A stretch of DNA of 64,000 bases from Flavobacterium sp. KMS (GCF_000813005.1 NZ_JSYP01000004.1:62001-126000); one strand, 5' to 3'; shown: positions 1 through 9,119, counted from the stretch's first letter. The notes: a model not told the origin generated them from the sequence alone. Numbers and translations are program-made.

Positions 1-42
1 TTACAGAATAGTAGTATTGCGAAAAAAGTTAGGCTTCTTTTC
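1..42 (-). CDS. Small secreted paralog, cut by the left window edge
   Basis: A minus-strand ATG at 40-42 opens a frame reading MKRSLTFFAILLFC before the sequence runs out. This is almost the signal peptide of the copy at 573-992 (MKKSLVFFAILLFC), and the gene lies 7 nt after the stop of the copy at 50-475, just as 573-992 lies 5 nt after 998-1417. It is therefore the fifth member of the tandem array, and the array may continue outside the window. Only the start of the signal peptide is visible. Confidence 0.75.
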   Translation of the reverse strand, partial: EKKPNFFRNTTIL

Positions 43-49
43 ATCTTTC

Positions 50-475
50 TTAATTTTGACTAGTTGGAACAACTTCAATATCAAGTACAATAAAATCAGC
101 AAATTTTTGTGCATCATTGGGTGTCCAATTCAATTCAGCTCCTTTAGGTCTTTCTTCACGATTCCAAAGAACAAATTCTCTTACAAAAACTAAAAGCGTC
201 ACTCTGTCTTCAATAGCTCCTTCATTTTTTCTTTGCTGAGCTAAAGTTGTAAACCTGAAGCCAAAAAGAGAAGAAGCTTCATTGTTAAATACTGCAGCTG
301 TCTTTATTTCTGGTTTTATTTCTTTTAATAAATCTTTTAACGGTTTATTAATAAACAACTCTTCATTATCTTTCAGTAAGTAAACTTGACTAGTATTTTG
401 AACCAATTGTTGTGCATAACTGTTGTTTTGTATAAAGAAACCTACTATTACAAAAATCTTTAAAATATCTTTCAT
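50..475 (-). CDS. Small secreted protein of unknown function, array copy A
   Basis: This 141-residue protein has an N-terminal signal peptide ending near SYAQQ, so it is exported to the periplasm or beyond. The mature part is about 120 residues. It shares with its neighbours the block INKPLKDLLKEIKPEIKTA, a QQRKNEGAIEDRV segment and a tryptophan-containing WTPNDAQKFADFIV end. I do not recognise the family. Its signal peptide resembles copy D (1523-1948), while its C-terminus (SQN) resembles copy B (573-992), so the array looks mosaic. The gene is downstream of a secreted JAB-like protein, and an immunity-like or adaptor role is possible but unproven. Confidence 0.85.
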   Translation of the reverse strand: MKDILKIFVIVGFFIQNNSYAQQLVQNTSQVYLLKDNEELFINKPLKDLLKEIKPEIKTAAVFNNEASSLFGFRFTTLAQQRKNEGAIEDRVTLLVFVREFVLWNREERPKGAELNWTPNDAQKFADFIVLDIEVVPTSQN

Positions 476-513
476 GTTTTACATTAATGATAATAATCCC
501 GAATAAGATTTAA

Positions 514-545
514 TTTTGCAGCTAATTCCTAAGTTAGCTGCAAAA
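514..545. repeat. Intergenic hairpin, copy 1
   Basis: A perfect 12-bp inverted repeat, TTTTGCAGCTAA and its complement, surrounds an 8-nt loop between array copies B and A. Unlike an intrinsic terminator, it has T before and A after the stem on both strands. The whole 97-nt spacer is closely similar to the spacer at 1418-1522, so it belongs to the duplicated unit. Confidence 0.7.
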
Positions 546-572
546 AATCATTTTTATCTAATAAAATAAGGA

Positions 573-992
573 TTAATTCTGACTTGAAGGAGCAACTTCA
601 ATATCAGACACAATAAAATCAGCAAACTTTTTCGCATCATTTGGTGTCCAATTCAATTCAGCTCCTTTAGGTCTATTTTCCCAATCCCAGTCTACAAATT
701 TCTTTACTCGAACCATAAGTGATAGGCGGTCTTCAATAGCACCTTCCCTTTTTCTTTGCTGATCTATAGTTGTAAACTTAAAAATAAAAAGAGAAGATCC
801 CTCGTTATTAAATACAGTAGCAGTCTTTATTTCTGGTTTTATTTCCTTGAGTAAATCTTTTAATGATTTATTAATAAACCGTTCTTTATTTTGTTCTAAT
901 AAATAAACCTGACTGGTACTGTGTACCAATTGTTGTGCAATACTACTATTACAGAATAGTAGTATTGCGAAAAACACTAAGCTTTTTTTCAT
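573..992 (-). CDS. Small secreted protein of unknown function, array copy B
   Basis: This 139-residue protein has a signal peptide ending at SSIAQQ. The mature part carries the array's shared core (INKSLKDLLKEIKPEIKTA, then QQRKREGAIEDRL, then WTPNDAKKFADFIV). It follows copy C with only 5 nt between stop and start, so the two are probably co-transcribed. The C-terminal SQN matches copy A. No catalytic motif, cysteine pair or membrane segment is visible in the mature part. The function is unknown. Confidence 0.85.
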   Translation of the reverse strand: MKKSLVFFAILLFCNSSIAQQLVHSTSQVYLLEQNKERFINKSLKDLLKEIKPEIKTATVFNNEGSSLFIFKFTTIDQQRKREGAIEDRLSLMVRVKKFVDWDWENRPKGAELNWTPNDAKKFADFIVSDIEVAPSSQN

Positions 993-997
993 CTCTC

Positions 998-1417
998 TTA
1001 ATCCTCAGTTTCAGGTACAACACCAATGCGGACAACAATAAAATTAGCAGATTTTTGTGCATCCTCAGGTGTCCATAGTATTTCATTTCCCACAGGCCTT
1101 TTTTTCCAATCCCAAGGGATGAATTCTTTTACATAAACTAAAAGTGTCACACGGTCTGCAATAGCACCTTCTTCTTTTCTTTGCTGAGCTAAAGTTGTAA
1201 ATCTGAAACCAAAAAGGGAAGAATTCTCATCATTAAACACATGAGCCGTTTTTATTTCCGGTTTTATTTCTTTTAATAAATCTTTTAACGGTTTATTAAT
1301 AAACAACTCTTCATTATCTTTCAGTAAGTAAACTTGACTGGTATTGTATACCAATTGTTGTGCAATACTATTATTATAGAATAGTAGTATTGCAAAAAAA
1401 ATTAAAATATTTTTCAT
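998..1417 (-). CDS. Small secreted protein of unknown function, array copy C
   Basis: This 139-residue protein has a signal peptide (NNSIAQQ cleavage region) of the same type as copy B. Its last residues, VVRIGVVPETED, are identical to those of copy D at 1523-1948. It therefore combines the B-type leader with the D-type tail, which suggests recombination between copies. It is the first gene of a close pair with copy B, downstream of a 105-nt spacer that contains hairpin copy 2. The function is unknown. Confidence 0.85.
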   Translation of the reverse strand: MKNILIFFAILLFYNNSIAQQLVYNTSQVYLLKDNEELFINKPLKDLLKEIKPEIKTAHVFNDENSSLFGFRFTTLAQQRKEEGAIADRVTLLVYVKEFIPWDWKKRPVGNEILWTPEDAQKSANFIVVRIGVVPETED

Positions 1418-1456
1418 GTTTTTACATTAATGATAATAATCCTGAGGGAAATTTAA

Positions 1457-1488
1457 TTTTGTAGCTAATTTTTAAGTTAGCTGCAAAA
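1457..1488. repeat. Intergenic hairpin, copy 2
   Basis: This is the second copy of the hairpin seen at 514-545, between array copies D and C. One stem position has changed (gtagctaa against ttagctgc), leaving a G-T wobble. The surrounding spacer is also conserved, including a TTACATTAATGATAATAATC block next to the upstream start codon. Confidence 0.65.
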
Positions 1489-1522
1489 AAATCATTTTTA
1501 TCTGTTATTCATGAAGTAAGAA

Positions 1523-1948
1523 TTAATCCTCAGTTTCAGGTACAACACCAATGCGGACAACAATATAATCAGCAAATTTATTTGCGTCATTTGTTGTCCA
1601 ATTCAATTCAGTTCCTTTAGTCCTTTCATCCCAATTCCAGGGAATAAATTCCTTAACTTGTACAATCAACGAAACACGATCTTCAATAGCTCCTTCATTT
1701 TTTCTTTGCTGTTCTAAAGTTGCAAAAGAAAAGACAAAAACAAAAGAATTCTCACTATTAAATACAACAGCTGTTTTTATTTCTGGTTTTATTTCCTTCA
1801 GTAAATCTTTTAACGGTTTATTGATAAACAATTCTTCATTTTGTTCTAATCTGTAAACCTGACTAGTACTAGATATAAATTGTTGTGCATAACTATTGTT
1901 TTGCAATAAGAAACATACTATTACGAAAATCTTTAAAATATTTTTCAT
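1523..1948 (-). CDS. Small secreted protein of unknown function, array copy D
   Basis: This 141-residue protein has a signal peptide ending in NNSYAQQ. It is the first copy of the array in transcription order, starting 17 nt after the JAB-like gene ends. It carries the shared core (INKPLKDLLKEIKPEIKTA, QQRKNEGAIEDRV) and the ETED tail of copy C. The close spacing to the gene upstream suggests co-transcription. The family is not recognised. Tandem multiplication next to a large secreted protein resembles toxin/immunity arrays, but no direct evidence of immunity is visible. Confidence 0.85.
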   Translation of the reverse strand: MKNILKIFVIVCFLLQNNSYAQQFISSTSQVYRLEQNEELFINKPLKDLLKEIKPEIKTAVVFNSENSFVFVFSFATLEQQRKNEGAIEDRVSLIVQVKEFIPWNWDERTKGTELNWTTNDANKFADYIVVRIGVVPETED

Positions 1949-1965
1949 TTTTTTTTATTTTAGTA

Positions 1966-3372
1966 TTAAGTACAAGGGATTAAAGTATATTTTTTAGACC
2001 CGTTTGCTTGTTTAACTTCTTTTGTAGTGAGCGGATAGAATACCCCTTTATTATCCTGTTTGAAAAAGGTAATTCCTCCATTGTATTTATTAACAACAAA
2101 AGCTTTGGCCTTTGCTTGTGCTTCAAAATTATATGAATCCATATTATAGAAAAATTTACTCATTTCCTTCAACATAAAATCAGGATATTCACCATCAATA
2201 CCAGGTCTCAAATTAGCCAGATATTTAGCAGAAAAAATTTGGGCTGCCTCTAAATTAGTTACTGCTATAACATACATTTCCTTTTGTGTAATGGCATAAA
2301 TCGTGTTAAAATTGTTATTTTTAATATTGTATTCAGTGAGCGTTAATATATCACCACTAGATGGTGCAGTATCACTTGGGTGATTGTGCAGTACGGTAAA
2401 AGATCGCTCCCAGGTATCATTTACTTTTACACTATTGGCTGTGCCATTATTCATAGGTGCGGCTGTAACTTCTCCAGCTGCATTTTTTCCTAACGTAATA
2501 CTGTGTTCTAATTTATCAGCAGCAGCTAGTTTAATATCTTGTACCGCTTTTTTATACGTTTGATTATTTGATAAAGCAGTCAGTTCTTTGGCAACTACAC
2601 AAGGATCTTTAGTTTCTGAATGTCTGTTTGTAGATGTTGTTCCTGTAATAACTAAATCTTCATCTTCATTAAAAGGAACATAAAACTCAACTACTCCTAT
2701 ATCTTTAAAATTACTTAAATCTGCCATTACAACCTGGTTAACATTAGATGTGTTGCCTTTTGAGATTTTATCATAATCTCTATTACCATCATTTTGTATA
2801 GATGTTATACTAGTGACGCCTATTGGCGAATTAGAATAAATTTCGACAGTTAATCTAGTATAGAGATGTGCTCCATTCTCTACTTGCGGATTAGAAAAAG
2901 TTACCGTTCCTATTACTACCCCATTTATTACTATTTGCGAAACAAAAACTTCAATTTTGCTTTGTGAATCTCTTAAAACTTTTATTTTTTGAGTATGATT
3001 TTCTCCTGGCTGAACCTTTTTTGTCAAAACAATTTCTGAAGTTGTTACCCTGTTTGAGCCACCACCACTAGAGCCACCAGAACCCTTATCATTATTCCCA
3101 CTATTAGAATTGCTTCCACCAGGATCAAAATCATTATGACCATCACCAGTATATCCATTATAATCTCCCCAATTGCCTTGATCGGCATATGCATAATAAT
3201 CGGAATCTCCTCCGCTATAGCCCGGGATGTCTACGTTATCTAACTCATTAAGTCCATTAAAATCAAAGTTATCGTCAAACTCGCTCCCTTGTGCGTTTCC
3301 AGCAATACTACCCAATAATAGTAAAAATAGTACAACCCATTTACTATTTATTTTTATTAAAATATTTCTCAT
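1966..3372 (-). CDS. Secreted protein with a C-terminal JAB/RadC-like motif
   Basis: This 468-residue protein has a signal peptide (residues 1-28, ending GNAQG). A Gly/Asp/Tyr/Ser-rich low-complexity stretch follows (about 30-107), then a beta-rich middle and a C-terminal domain from about 258. The C-terminal domain contains H329-N-H-P-S and D341 in the pattern HNHPS-x4-S-x2-D, close to the JAMM metal site of RadC-like proteins (HNHPSGDPTPSxxD) but one residue shorter. E289 could be the acidic partner. Known relatives of this fold cleave isopeptide or peptide bonds, and some are effector domains. The gene starts 3 nt after the Sel1/T9SS gene and precedes the paralog array. A secreted effector role is inferred. 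Confidence 0.7.
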   Translation of the reverse strand: MRNILIKINSKWVVLFLLLLGSIAGNAQGSEFDDNFDFNGLNELDNVDIPGYSGGDSDYYAYADQGNWGDYNGYTGDGHNDFDPGGSNSNSGNNDKGSGGSSGGGSNRVTTSEIVLTKKVQPGENHTQKIKVLRDSQSKIEVFVSQIVINGVVIGTVTFSNPQVENGAHLYTRLTVEIYSNSPIGVTSITSIQNDGNRDYDKISKGNTSNVNQVVMADLSNFKDIGVVEFYVPFNEDEDLVITGTTSTNRHSETKDPCVVAKELTALSNNQTYKKAVQDIKLAAADKLEHSITLGKNAAGEVTAAPMNNGTANSVKVNDTWERSFTVLHNHPSDTAPSSGDILTLTEYNIKNNNFNTIYAITQKEMYVIAVTNLEAAQIFSAKYLANLRPGIDGEYPDFMLKEMSKFFYNMDSYNFEAQAKAKAFVVNKYNGGITFFKQDNKGVFYPLTTKEVKQANGSKKYTLIPCT

Positions 3373-3375
3373 AGC

Positions 3376-4836
3376 TTATTGTTTTATTACAATTCGAGTG
3401 TGTGTTTTTTCATTTTCCTGCACCTGTACCACATAAAATCCATTGGGTAAATTGGTAGTATTTACAGTATAAGATTGTCTTCCTGAGCCTAAGCTTGTTC
3501 CAGCCACTTGTATCGTTTGCGCATTAGCCACACTTATAAGTTTTACTTGCACTTTGGCTGGTTCTTGTAGCTCAAAACCAACATACAATTGCTCGTTAAA
3601 CGGTACAGGATACACTTTTATGAATTCGTTTTTTTGTGAAGCCAACGCCAGTAACAATGCTTCGTCTTCTGCCGATACTGCATTGTTTTTTGGTCGCAAC
3701 ACTAGTGATATTGGCGGTCCAGGTTCTTTCCAATACTCAATAAAACTATCTACATTTACTAATAAATAAGGAATATCATTATAGTTTTTTTGACTTAAAT
3801 TCATTCCTAAAACAGCATATTCTAGTTTATCATTTTTAAAATTATGAAGGTATAATTGGTCTAGTGTAAATTTAAAATCATTAACAAAAAGATTATTATC
3901 CTTAAATAAAGCTAAGTCTTCAAAAGTTTTGCCTTCAAAATTTATTTTAGTCTGCAAATCTCCTTGCTTACTTTTACTAAAACTTACGGCTATTGGCAAA
4001 ACACGTAAAGGTGTAGTTCCAGACCAGTCATATTCTATCAATCGCCCTGTCCACTCCCCAAGAATATTTTTTATTTTTATGTTTTGGTTTTCTGCTTCAT
4101 CAGAACTTACCATTTCCCTATTTTCAGCAATTACCACAGGATCAATTTTTTTGTCTCCCTTATTGGCTTCGTTTATAGCATTCTCTGCCTGATTTAAAAC
4201 CTGTCTTCTCTTTTCAATTTTTAAATTACTTAAAAAAGCTCTACTGTTAAGCGTTGTATTACCATACAAATATTCCAGTGCTTTGTCTGTATCCTGCGGT
4301 ACACCATAACCTAAATAGTAACACACACCCAACCAGTGTTTTGCCATAGCATAATCACTTTTTTTAAACCATGAAATGGCTTTGTCATAATCCTGATGTA
4401 CACCAAAACCTTTTAAATGCATATAACCCAGTATATAAGTTGCTCTAGCGTATTTTTGGTCGGCTGATTTTTGATACCACTCTACCGCTTTATCCATATC
4501 AAGCGCACAACCTTGCCCTTTTCTATACAATTCCCCAAGATTATACTGCCCAATAGCATTACCACTTTTGGCTGCTTGCTCTATATAAGCAAATCCTTTG
4601 GATTCATCTTTTTCAATGCCTAATCCATTTGCATACATGAGTCCTATATTATTTTGAGTAACTGGGTCTCCTAATTCAGCACAGGGCAATATCTCATAAA
4701 AAATAGAGCCATAATCTTTATAAAGATTCTTGCTATTTAAAATCTCTGTGGCTTGTTGCGTCCTAACTTTGCAATCAACTTGTGCAATAGCTCCCAGAGC
4801 TACAAACAAAAGAATAAGTGTGTACTTCTTTTTCAT
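3376..4836 (-). CDS. Sel1-repeat protein with type IX secretion sorting domain
   Basis: This 486-residue protein has a signal peptide (1-19, ending AIAQ). Four Sel1-type helical repeats follow at about 57-200 (for example GLMYANGLGIEKD and GVCYYLGYGVPQD), and these usually mediate protein contacts. After a beta-rich middle region, the last 80 residues form a C-terminal sorting domain (VYPVPFNEQLYV ... LPNGFYVVQV ... IVIKQ) of the kind recognised by the type IX secretion system. The protein is thus predicted to reach the cell surface. It sits in one minus-strand run with the JAB-like protein (3 nt apart), suggesting a shared surface role. Confidence 0.85.
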   Translation of the reverse strand: MKKKYTLILLFVALGAIAQVDCKVRTQQATEILNSKNLYKDYGSIFYEILPCAELGDPVTQNNIGLMYANGLGIEKDESKGFAYIEQAAKSGNAIGQYNLGELYRKGQGCALDMDKAVEWYQKSADQKYARATYILGYMHLKGFGVHQDYDKAISWFKKSDYAMAKHWLGVCYYLGYGVPQDTDKALEYLYGNTTLNSRAFLSNLKIEKRRQVLNQAENAINEANKGDKKIDPVVIAENREMVSSDEAENQNIKIKNILGEWTGRLIEYDWSGTTPLRVLPIAVSFSKSKQGDLQTKINFEGKTFEDLALFKDNNLFVNDFKFTLDQLYLHNFKNDKLEYAVLGMNLSQKNYNDIPYLLVNVDSFIEYWKEPGPPISLVLRPKNNAVSAEDEALLLALASQKNEFIKVYPVPFNEQLYVGFELQEPAKVQVKLISVANAQTIQVAGTSLGSGRQSYTVNTTNLPNGFYVVQVQENEKTHTRIVIKQ

Positions 4837-4882
4837 AATTACATTGATTATTAATTAATATTCATTCAATACTGGAACCATT

Positions 4883-5581
4883 TTAATTCCACTCAAAACC
4901 GTTATTTTTAGTAGTATTAATTTCTGATATTTTGATATTATACTCTTTGCAAAATTTCGCGAATTCTTTTTCAAAATTGAATCTTAGCATTCCTAACTTG
5001 GTTTTTTGTATCGTTTTATCAAAACTATAATAAGCAGTCGTTAAATAATGATTTAGATGATAATCGTAAATTAAACTGTATAATTTGGTTTGCTGATCCT
5101 TAGTTAAATTAGGATTTCCATTAACCAATCGCGTGTATTCTAAATCAACTTTTTCTTTGGTTTCAACTTTATAATCAGACATTGCAAAATAGCAGTATTG
5201 CTTATAAGTAAGTGAACCATTAATTTTTTTGGCATAATAGTTTCTAGCTTCATTAATTTTAAAATTGTAAAGTGTCCCTGGATCCTGAATACTGAATGGA
5301 GCATACGCTTGTTTCTTTTTTGCATCCAAATCTTTTAAGACCTGATTTCTTTCATCTATTATTTTGAGCAATTCCTTTGTTTTTTCTTCGTTAAGACCAG
5401 CTTGTTTAGCATTTTGATAAAAATTCTGTTTAATGGCAGACTCCGTTAAACTTTCTTTTTCATTTGGTACATAAACGTCTTTATTGGTAACGCTCGTTTC
5501 TTTAGATTCTTTAATATTTTGCGCACGAATTCCCATTGTAAACAAGAGAATTACTAAAACTAGATGTGTGTGTTTATTCAT
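4883..5581 (-). CDS. Secreted protein of unknown function
   Basis: I choose the ATG at 5581 (232 residues) because it begins a clean signal peptide, MNKHTHLVLVILLFTMGIRAQ. The longer in-frame start adds residues that would precede it and overlaps the upstream gene. The mature protein is helical and Lys/Glu-rich, with many Tyr and Phe residues in the second half (QYCYFAMSDYKVE, YDYHLNHYLTTAYYSF). No enzymatic motif is recognised. It lies 26 nt downstream of the transglutaminase-like gene and 46 nt upstream of the Sel1 gene, so it is probably in the same transcript. Confidence 0.8.
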   Translation of the reverse strand: MNKHTHLVLVILLFTMGIRAQNIKESKETSVTNKDVYVPNEKESLTESAIKQNFYQNAKQAGLNEEKTKELLKIIDERNQVLKDLDAKKKQAYAPFSIQDPGTLYNFKINEARNYYAKKINGSLTYKQYCYFAMSDYKVETKEKVDLEYTRLVNGNPNLTKDQQTKLYSLIYDYHLNHYLTTAYYSFDKTIQKTKLGMLRFNFEKEFAKFCKEYNIKISEINTTKNNGFEWN

Positions 5582-5607
5582 ATTATAGTTTTTAAATTGG
5601 TTAGAAA

Positions 5608-7140
5608 TTAGTACCATTCTATTTGCTTTGTCTTGCTATTAATTCGAAAAATGCGTTCATAACCATTACTTTTTGGGCATAACACTAAAAACAACCCATT
5701 ATCAGGCATTTTAGAAAAACTAATAAAATCACTTTGAGATTTAGCCTCTTCTATTTTTTTCCAGCCTTTGTCCCATACATAAAGGCTGAAAATTTCATTT
5801 TCGAATACTTCAAATGAATTAAAATCAAGTGTTGGTCCTTTTTTAGTCTTATCTCGGCTTATATTGTATGAAAAAGTTTTAGAATAATCAGGTTGCAACA
5901 ATTGTTGTTTTTTATCAGTATCTAAAAGAATTGGATAAGGGGCATAATTCATTTTTTTTGTATCTGGATTATATAAACTTGGCAAATAGACAATATCAGT
6001 TCCTAAATTTTGATATTCAATACCGCTACCCAATCTCTTCCCCCAATCGGTAGTACTCCATTTTCCTAGATTAAAAACATTTAGATAACCAATTTTTTCC
6101 TTGTTAGAAGCAGCAATTGGATAAATTATCGTTCCAGTAGTTACGTATTCTGAAGTCACATCAAGAATATTTTTCTCTCTCAAAAATCCATTTGGTATTA
6201 AAAGACTATCCCGTACTGTAGCCAAAGCATTTTTCTGAATAGAATAGGTTTTTCTGAAAACTTTACCAAGACGTTTTTCTGTCGCATTGTAAGCATGAGG
6301 AAGACCTTGCGGATTACCAAAACAGTTCCCGTTAAATGGAATATGTTTCCCGCTTTCATCAATAATAGTATCCCAAAAATGCCTTTTGGAAGAAGCTGCA
6401 TAATAAGGAGTAAAATCAAAAGTCACTGCCAATCCCATTGCTCTACAAGCTAACAAAGTTAGATTAGCGAGATCTGCACAGGCGCCCTCACGTCTAAAAA
6501 GTAATTGTTTTGGACTTAAATAAGGAATCGGATCATGTCGTTTATCCAAAAACCTAAAACCCTTAAGGGCTAAAATCGTTTGAGTAGCAACATCAACCGG
6601 ATCTTGCTTATTCTCAACTGTATTAATAGCACCAGATACCAAAAGAGTATAGTCTACTCGCCAATCTTCCAGTGGCTCTATTAAACTTCGATAAGGCAAA
6701 ATATATTCACAAAATGTATTAAAATCATATGATTTTGACCAAGGATTATTTCTCCATACATTAAAAGCTAAATCAATATTCTTAATCAGGAACTCTGGAG
6801 TTATCACTTCTATGTCTTTTAATTTATAAGACTTTGGCGTGATTTTGATACTGTCTTTTAATTTTTCAAATGCTTTAACTGCAATTTCAATATTAGGATA
6901 ATCGAATTCGTTAAAAGATACTTTTTCATGGTTTCCGTCTATCCAATTATAATCCTGACCATACTGAATATCCATATTTGATATTAAAAATCGCACAGCT
7001 TCTTGCTTTTGGGAATCGAATTGATAGTGGTCCACAACTATTTTTTCTAACTTCTTTTTAGTTAAAACATCTTCCGCAATCGATTGCGGATAAATTGTAT
7101 TAAAAACCATTAAACAAATAAATATAATTATCCTTACCAT
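5608..7140 (-). CDS. Secreted transglutaminase-like superfamily protein
   Basis: The start is set at the ATG at 7140 (510 residues), which begins a signal peptide (MVRIIIFICLMVFNTIYPQS). The upstream extension is hydrophobic and probably untranslated. Mid-protein, REGACADLANLTLLACRAMG followed by HFWDTIIDE fits the Cys-His-Asp core of the transglutaminase-like superfamily. Bacterial members are usually peptidases or peptide-binding domains rather than cross-linking enzymes. The C-terminal part is beta-rich, with a KTKQIEWY end. It is the first gene of the minus-strand secreted cluster and diverges from the O-antigen ligase-like gene. The substrate is unknown. Confidence 0.75.
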   Translation of the reverse strand: MVRIIIFICLMVFNTIYPQSIAEDVLTKKKLEKIVVDHYQFDSQKQEAVRFLISNMDIQYGQDYNWIDGNHEKVSFNEFDYPNIEIAVKAFEKLKDSIKITPKSYKLKDIEVITPEFLIKNIDLAFNVWRNNPWSKSYDFNTFCEYILPYRSLIEPLEDWRVDYTLLVSGAINTVENKQDPVDVATQTILALKGFRFLDKRHDPIPYLSPKQLLFRREGACADLANLTLLACRAMGLAVTFDFTPYYAASSKRHFWDTIIDESGKHIPFNGNCFGNPQGLPHAYNATEKRLGKVFRKTYSIQKNALATVRDSLLIPNGFLREKNILDVTSEYVTTGTIIYPIAASNKEKIGYLNVFNLGKWSTTDWGKRLGSGIEYQNLGTDIVYLPSLYNPDTKKMNYAPYPILLDTDKKQQLLQPDYSKTFSYNISRDKTKKGPTLDFNSFEVFENEIFSLYVWDKGWKKIEEAKSQSDFISFSKMPDNGLFLVLCPKSNGYERIFRINSKTKQIEWY

Positions 7141-7202
7141 AATAAATAAGTTATAGACTACAATTCTATATATTATAAGTAAGAAAAACAACAATAAATT
7201 GT

Positions 7203-7210
7203 TAAATTTG
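7203..7210 (+). promoter_or_regulatory. Candidate -7 element for the O-antigen ligase-like gene
   Basis: TAAATTTG matches the Bacteroidota TAnnTTTG -7 element 43 nt before the start codon. No TTG is found at the expected -33 distance, so only half of the promoter is supported. Confidence 0.4.
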
Positions 7211-7253
7211 CTTTTATATGTTGTAAATAGAATAAATCTTCAATTATTTTAAA

Positions 7254-8987
7254 ATGAGAACTCAAAAAATTAATTTATACTTGACTGTTATTCTAATTCT
7301 ATCATTCATTAGATGTGGACTCGATTGTTTGCCTTTCTCAAAAGGAAAATATATTTACTGGTTAATTACAGCTATTATAGGAGGTCTATTCTTTATAAAA
7401 AAATCAAAACATAAATACATACTAAACAACTTTGATCTGTATATACTAATTCTATCCTGTATATTTTTTTGGAATTTCATTTATATATCAAAATCAACAT
7501 TTTATAATCTAAATATCTGGTACTATTTAGGCTATTTAATTCTATATGTAATATTAAGGCAGGAATTGAATACTAAAAATATCATTAATAAAAATCTGAA
7601 CTTCATTCTGTATTTTATAAGTATAACAGCTATTTTAAATACTGTTATAGCTATTTTACAAAACATGAATATTCTTCAATCGGCAAATGAATATTTTAAA
7701 TCAACCGGATTATTTTTTTCACCAAATCACTTAGGCATCTATCTTGCTCTTGGCTTTTTGACTAACATAGAAATACTCAGAAAATCCAAGATAATGAGTA
7801 TAAAAACAATCTTTTATATTGGACTTGTTATTTTACTTTATGGTTTATATTTATCCGAATGTCGGGGCGCTTATCTAGGATTAAGTATTGCACTTTTATT
7901 TCGTCAGTATAATTTAAATCAAAAATTTAAAGCCTATCCAAAATGGAAAATACTTCTTTGCAGTTTAACTGTGTTAACGGGATTGTTCTTAATAGTTAAG
8001 GGTAATAACTCCGTAAAATCAGAATCAGCCTTGGGTAGACTATTCATTATAAAACAATCTCTTGAACAAATTAAGGAACATCCTTTATCTGGTCATGGTA
8101 TCAATTCATTTTCACTAAAATATAATTCAGCCAAAGCTCAATATTTTGCAACCGAAAGATCTTGGGAAGATATTAAGAATGCGAGTTACATCTATAGTGC
8201 TAACAATGACTTTTTAGAATTGACTTTTGAATTAGGTATTACATGGATATTGATATTTATTTTTTTTGTCATAAAACTAAGGACATATTCAACTCAAAAC
8301 ACAGAAACACAAATCTGCAGTTCTATCTTAATATGCCTTCTCATTTTTACACTAACAAATAGTATATTATCAACACCTCTTTTTACAATTATAGCATGTT
8401 ATTGTGTTGTTGTTATTATTAATTCAAGCGAAATAAAACCTATTTATACCTTCAATAATAATATTTTTTTGCAAATAAGCTTTGCAATCATAGGGTTTAT
8501 CTTTTTAGTAATTATATTTTTAAGACTAAATGCCGAATACAGGTTATTGAGTTACTATAACGAAACTAAACACCTTACCAGTTTAAAAAATATTGAAAAT
8601 TATGTCTCCAAAATTGATGCAAATGGTGAAGCATTATTTATGGCTGGTGGAGTTTTATTAAAAAATAAATACGCTCAAGAGGGAACAAGCTATTTAGCCC
8701 AAGGTTTTAAACATTCTGGTAAACCGAGCTTAGGAAGGATTTTAGCTGGATTATATCAAAAACAAGGTAAATACAGTGAGGCTGAACAAATCTATAAATA
8801 TAATATAAATATTGAACCTTTTAGATATGAAGCACGAATGGATTTATTTAGATTGTATATTACAACAAATCAAACAAAAAAATCTAAAGAAGAAGCTCTT
8901 AAAATTATCCTTTTGCCAATAAAAATTCCATCTGAAAAAATAACTGAATATAAAAATGAAGCTGAAAAATACATAAATGAAAACTAG
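7254..8987 (+). CDS. O-antigen ligase/polymerase family membrane protein with TPR tail
   Basis: This 577-residue protein has about ten to twelve hydrophobic segments through residue 410. Between them is a periplasmic-loop motif, HPLSGHGINSFSLKY, typical of the Wzy_C/WaaL O-antigen ligase family, which joins or polymerises surface polysaccharides. The last 120 residues are soluble and contain TPR-like repeats (LAGLYQKQGKYSEAEQIYKY), a common arrangement in Bacteroidota members. The ATG at 7254 is the first in frame and starts a hydrophobic helix. The gene stands alone between a divergent secreted cluster and a convergent GlmU-like gene. Which glycan it acts on cannot be told. Confidence 0.8.
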   Translation: MRTQKINLYLTVILILSFIRCGLDCLPFSKGKYIYWLITAIIGGLFFIKKSKHKYILNNFDLYILILSCIFFWNFIYISKSTFYNLNIWYYLGYLILYVILRQELNTKNIINKNLNFILYFISITAILNTVIAILQNMNILQSANEYFKSTGLFFSPNHLGIYLALGFLTNIEILRKSKIMSIKTIFYIGLVILLYGLYLSECRGAYLGLSIALLFRQYNLNQKFKAYPKWKILLCSLTVLTGLFLIVKGNNSVKSESALGRLFIIKQSLEQIKEHPLSGHGINSFSLKYNSAKAQYFATERSWEDIKNASYIYSANNDFLELTFELGITWILIFIFFVIKLRTYSTQNTETQICSSILICLLIFTLTNSILSTPLFTIIACYCVVVIINSSEIKPIYTFNNNIFLQISFAIIGFIFLVIIFLRLNAEYRLLSYYNETKHLTSLKNIENYVSKIDANGEALFMAGGVLLKNKYAQEGTSYLAQGFKHSGKPSLGRILAGLYQKQGKYSEAEQIYKYNINIEPFRYEARMDLFRLYITTNQTKKSKEEALKIILLPIKIPSEKITEYKNEAEKYINEN

Positions 8988-9081
8988 ATATTTTGAATTG
9001 CCCCTCTAAAAACTCATTTTTATTAACTTGTTTTAATGTTGATTTAACCGAATTCATTTAAAAAAACAGGTTACTAAAAAC

Positions 9082-9115
9082 AAAAAACCTCGATTTCTGG
9101 AAATCGAGGTTTTTT
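9082..9115. terminator. Bidirectional intrinsic terminator
   Basis: The stem CCTCGATTT/AAATCGAGG with loop CTGG is flanked by six A and five or more T, so it can stop transcripts of both the O-antigen ligase-like gene (plus) and the GlmU-like gene (minus). Confidence 0.9.
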
Positions 9116-9119
9116 GTTT

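Noticed and set aside
514..545. Intergenic hairpins in the paralog array as terminators
   Set aside because: T-rich sequence precedes and A-rich sequence follows the stem on both strands, the reverse of an intrinsic terminator.
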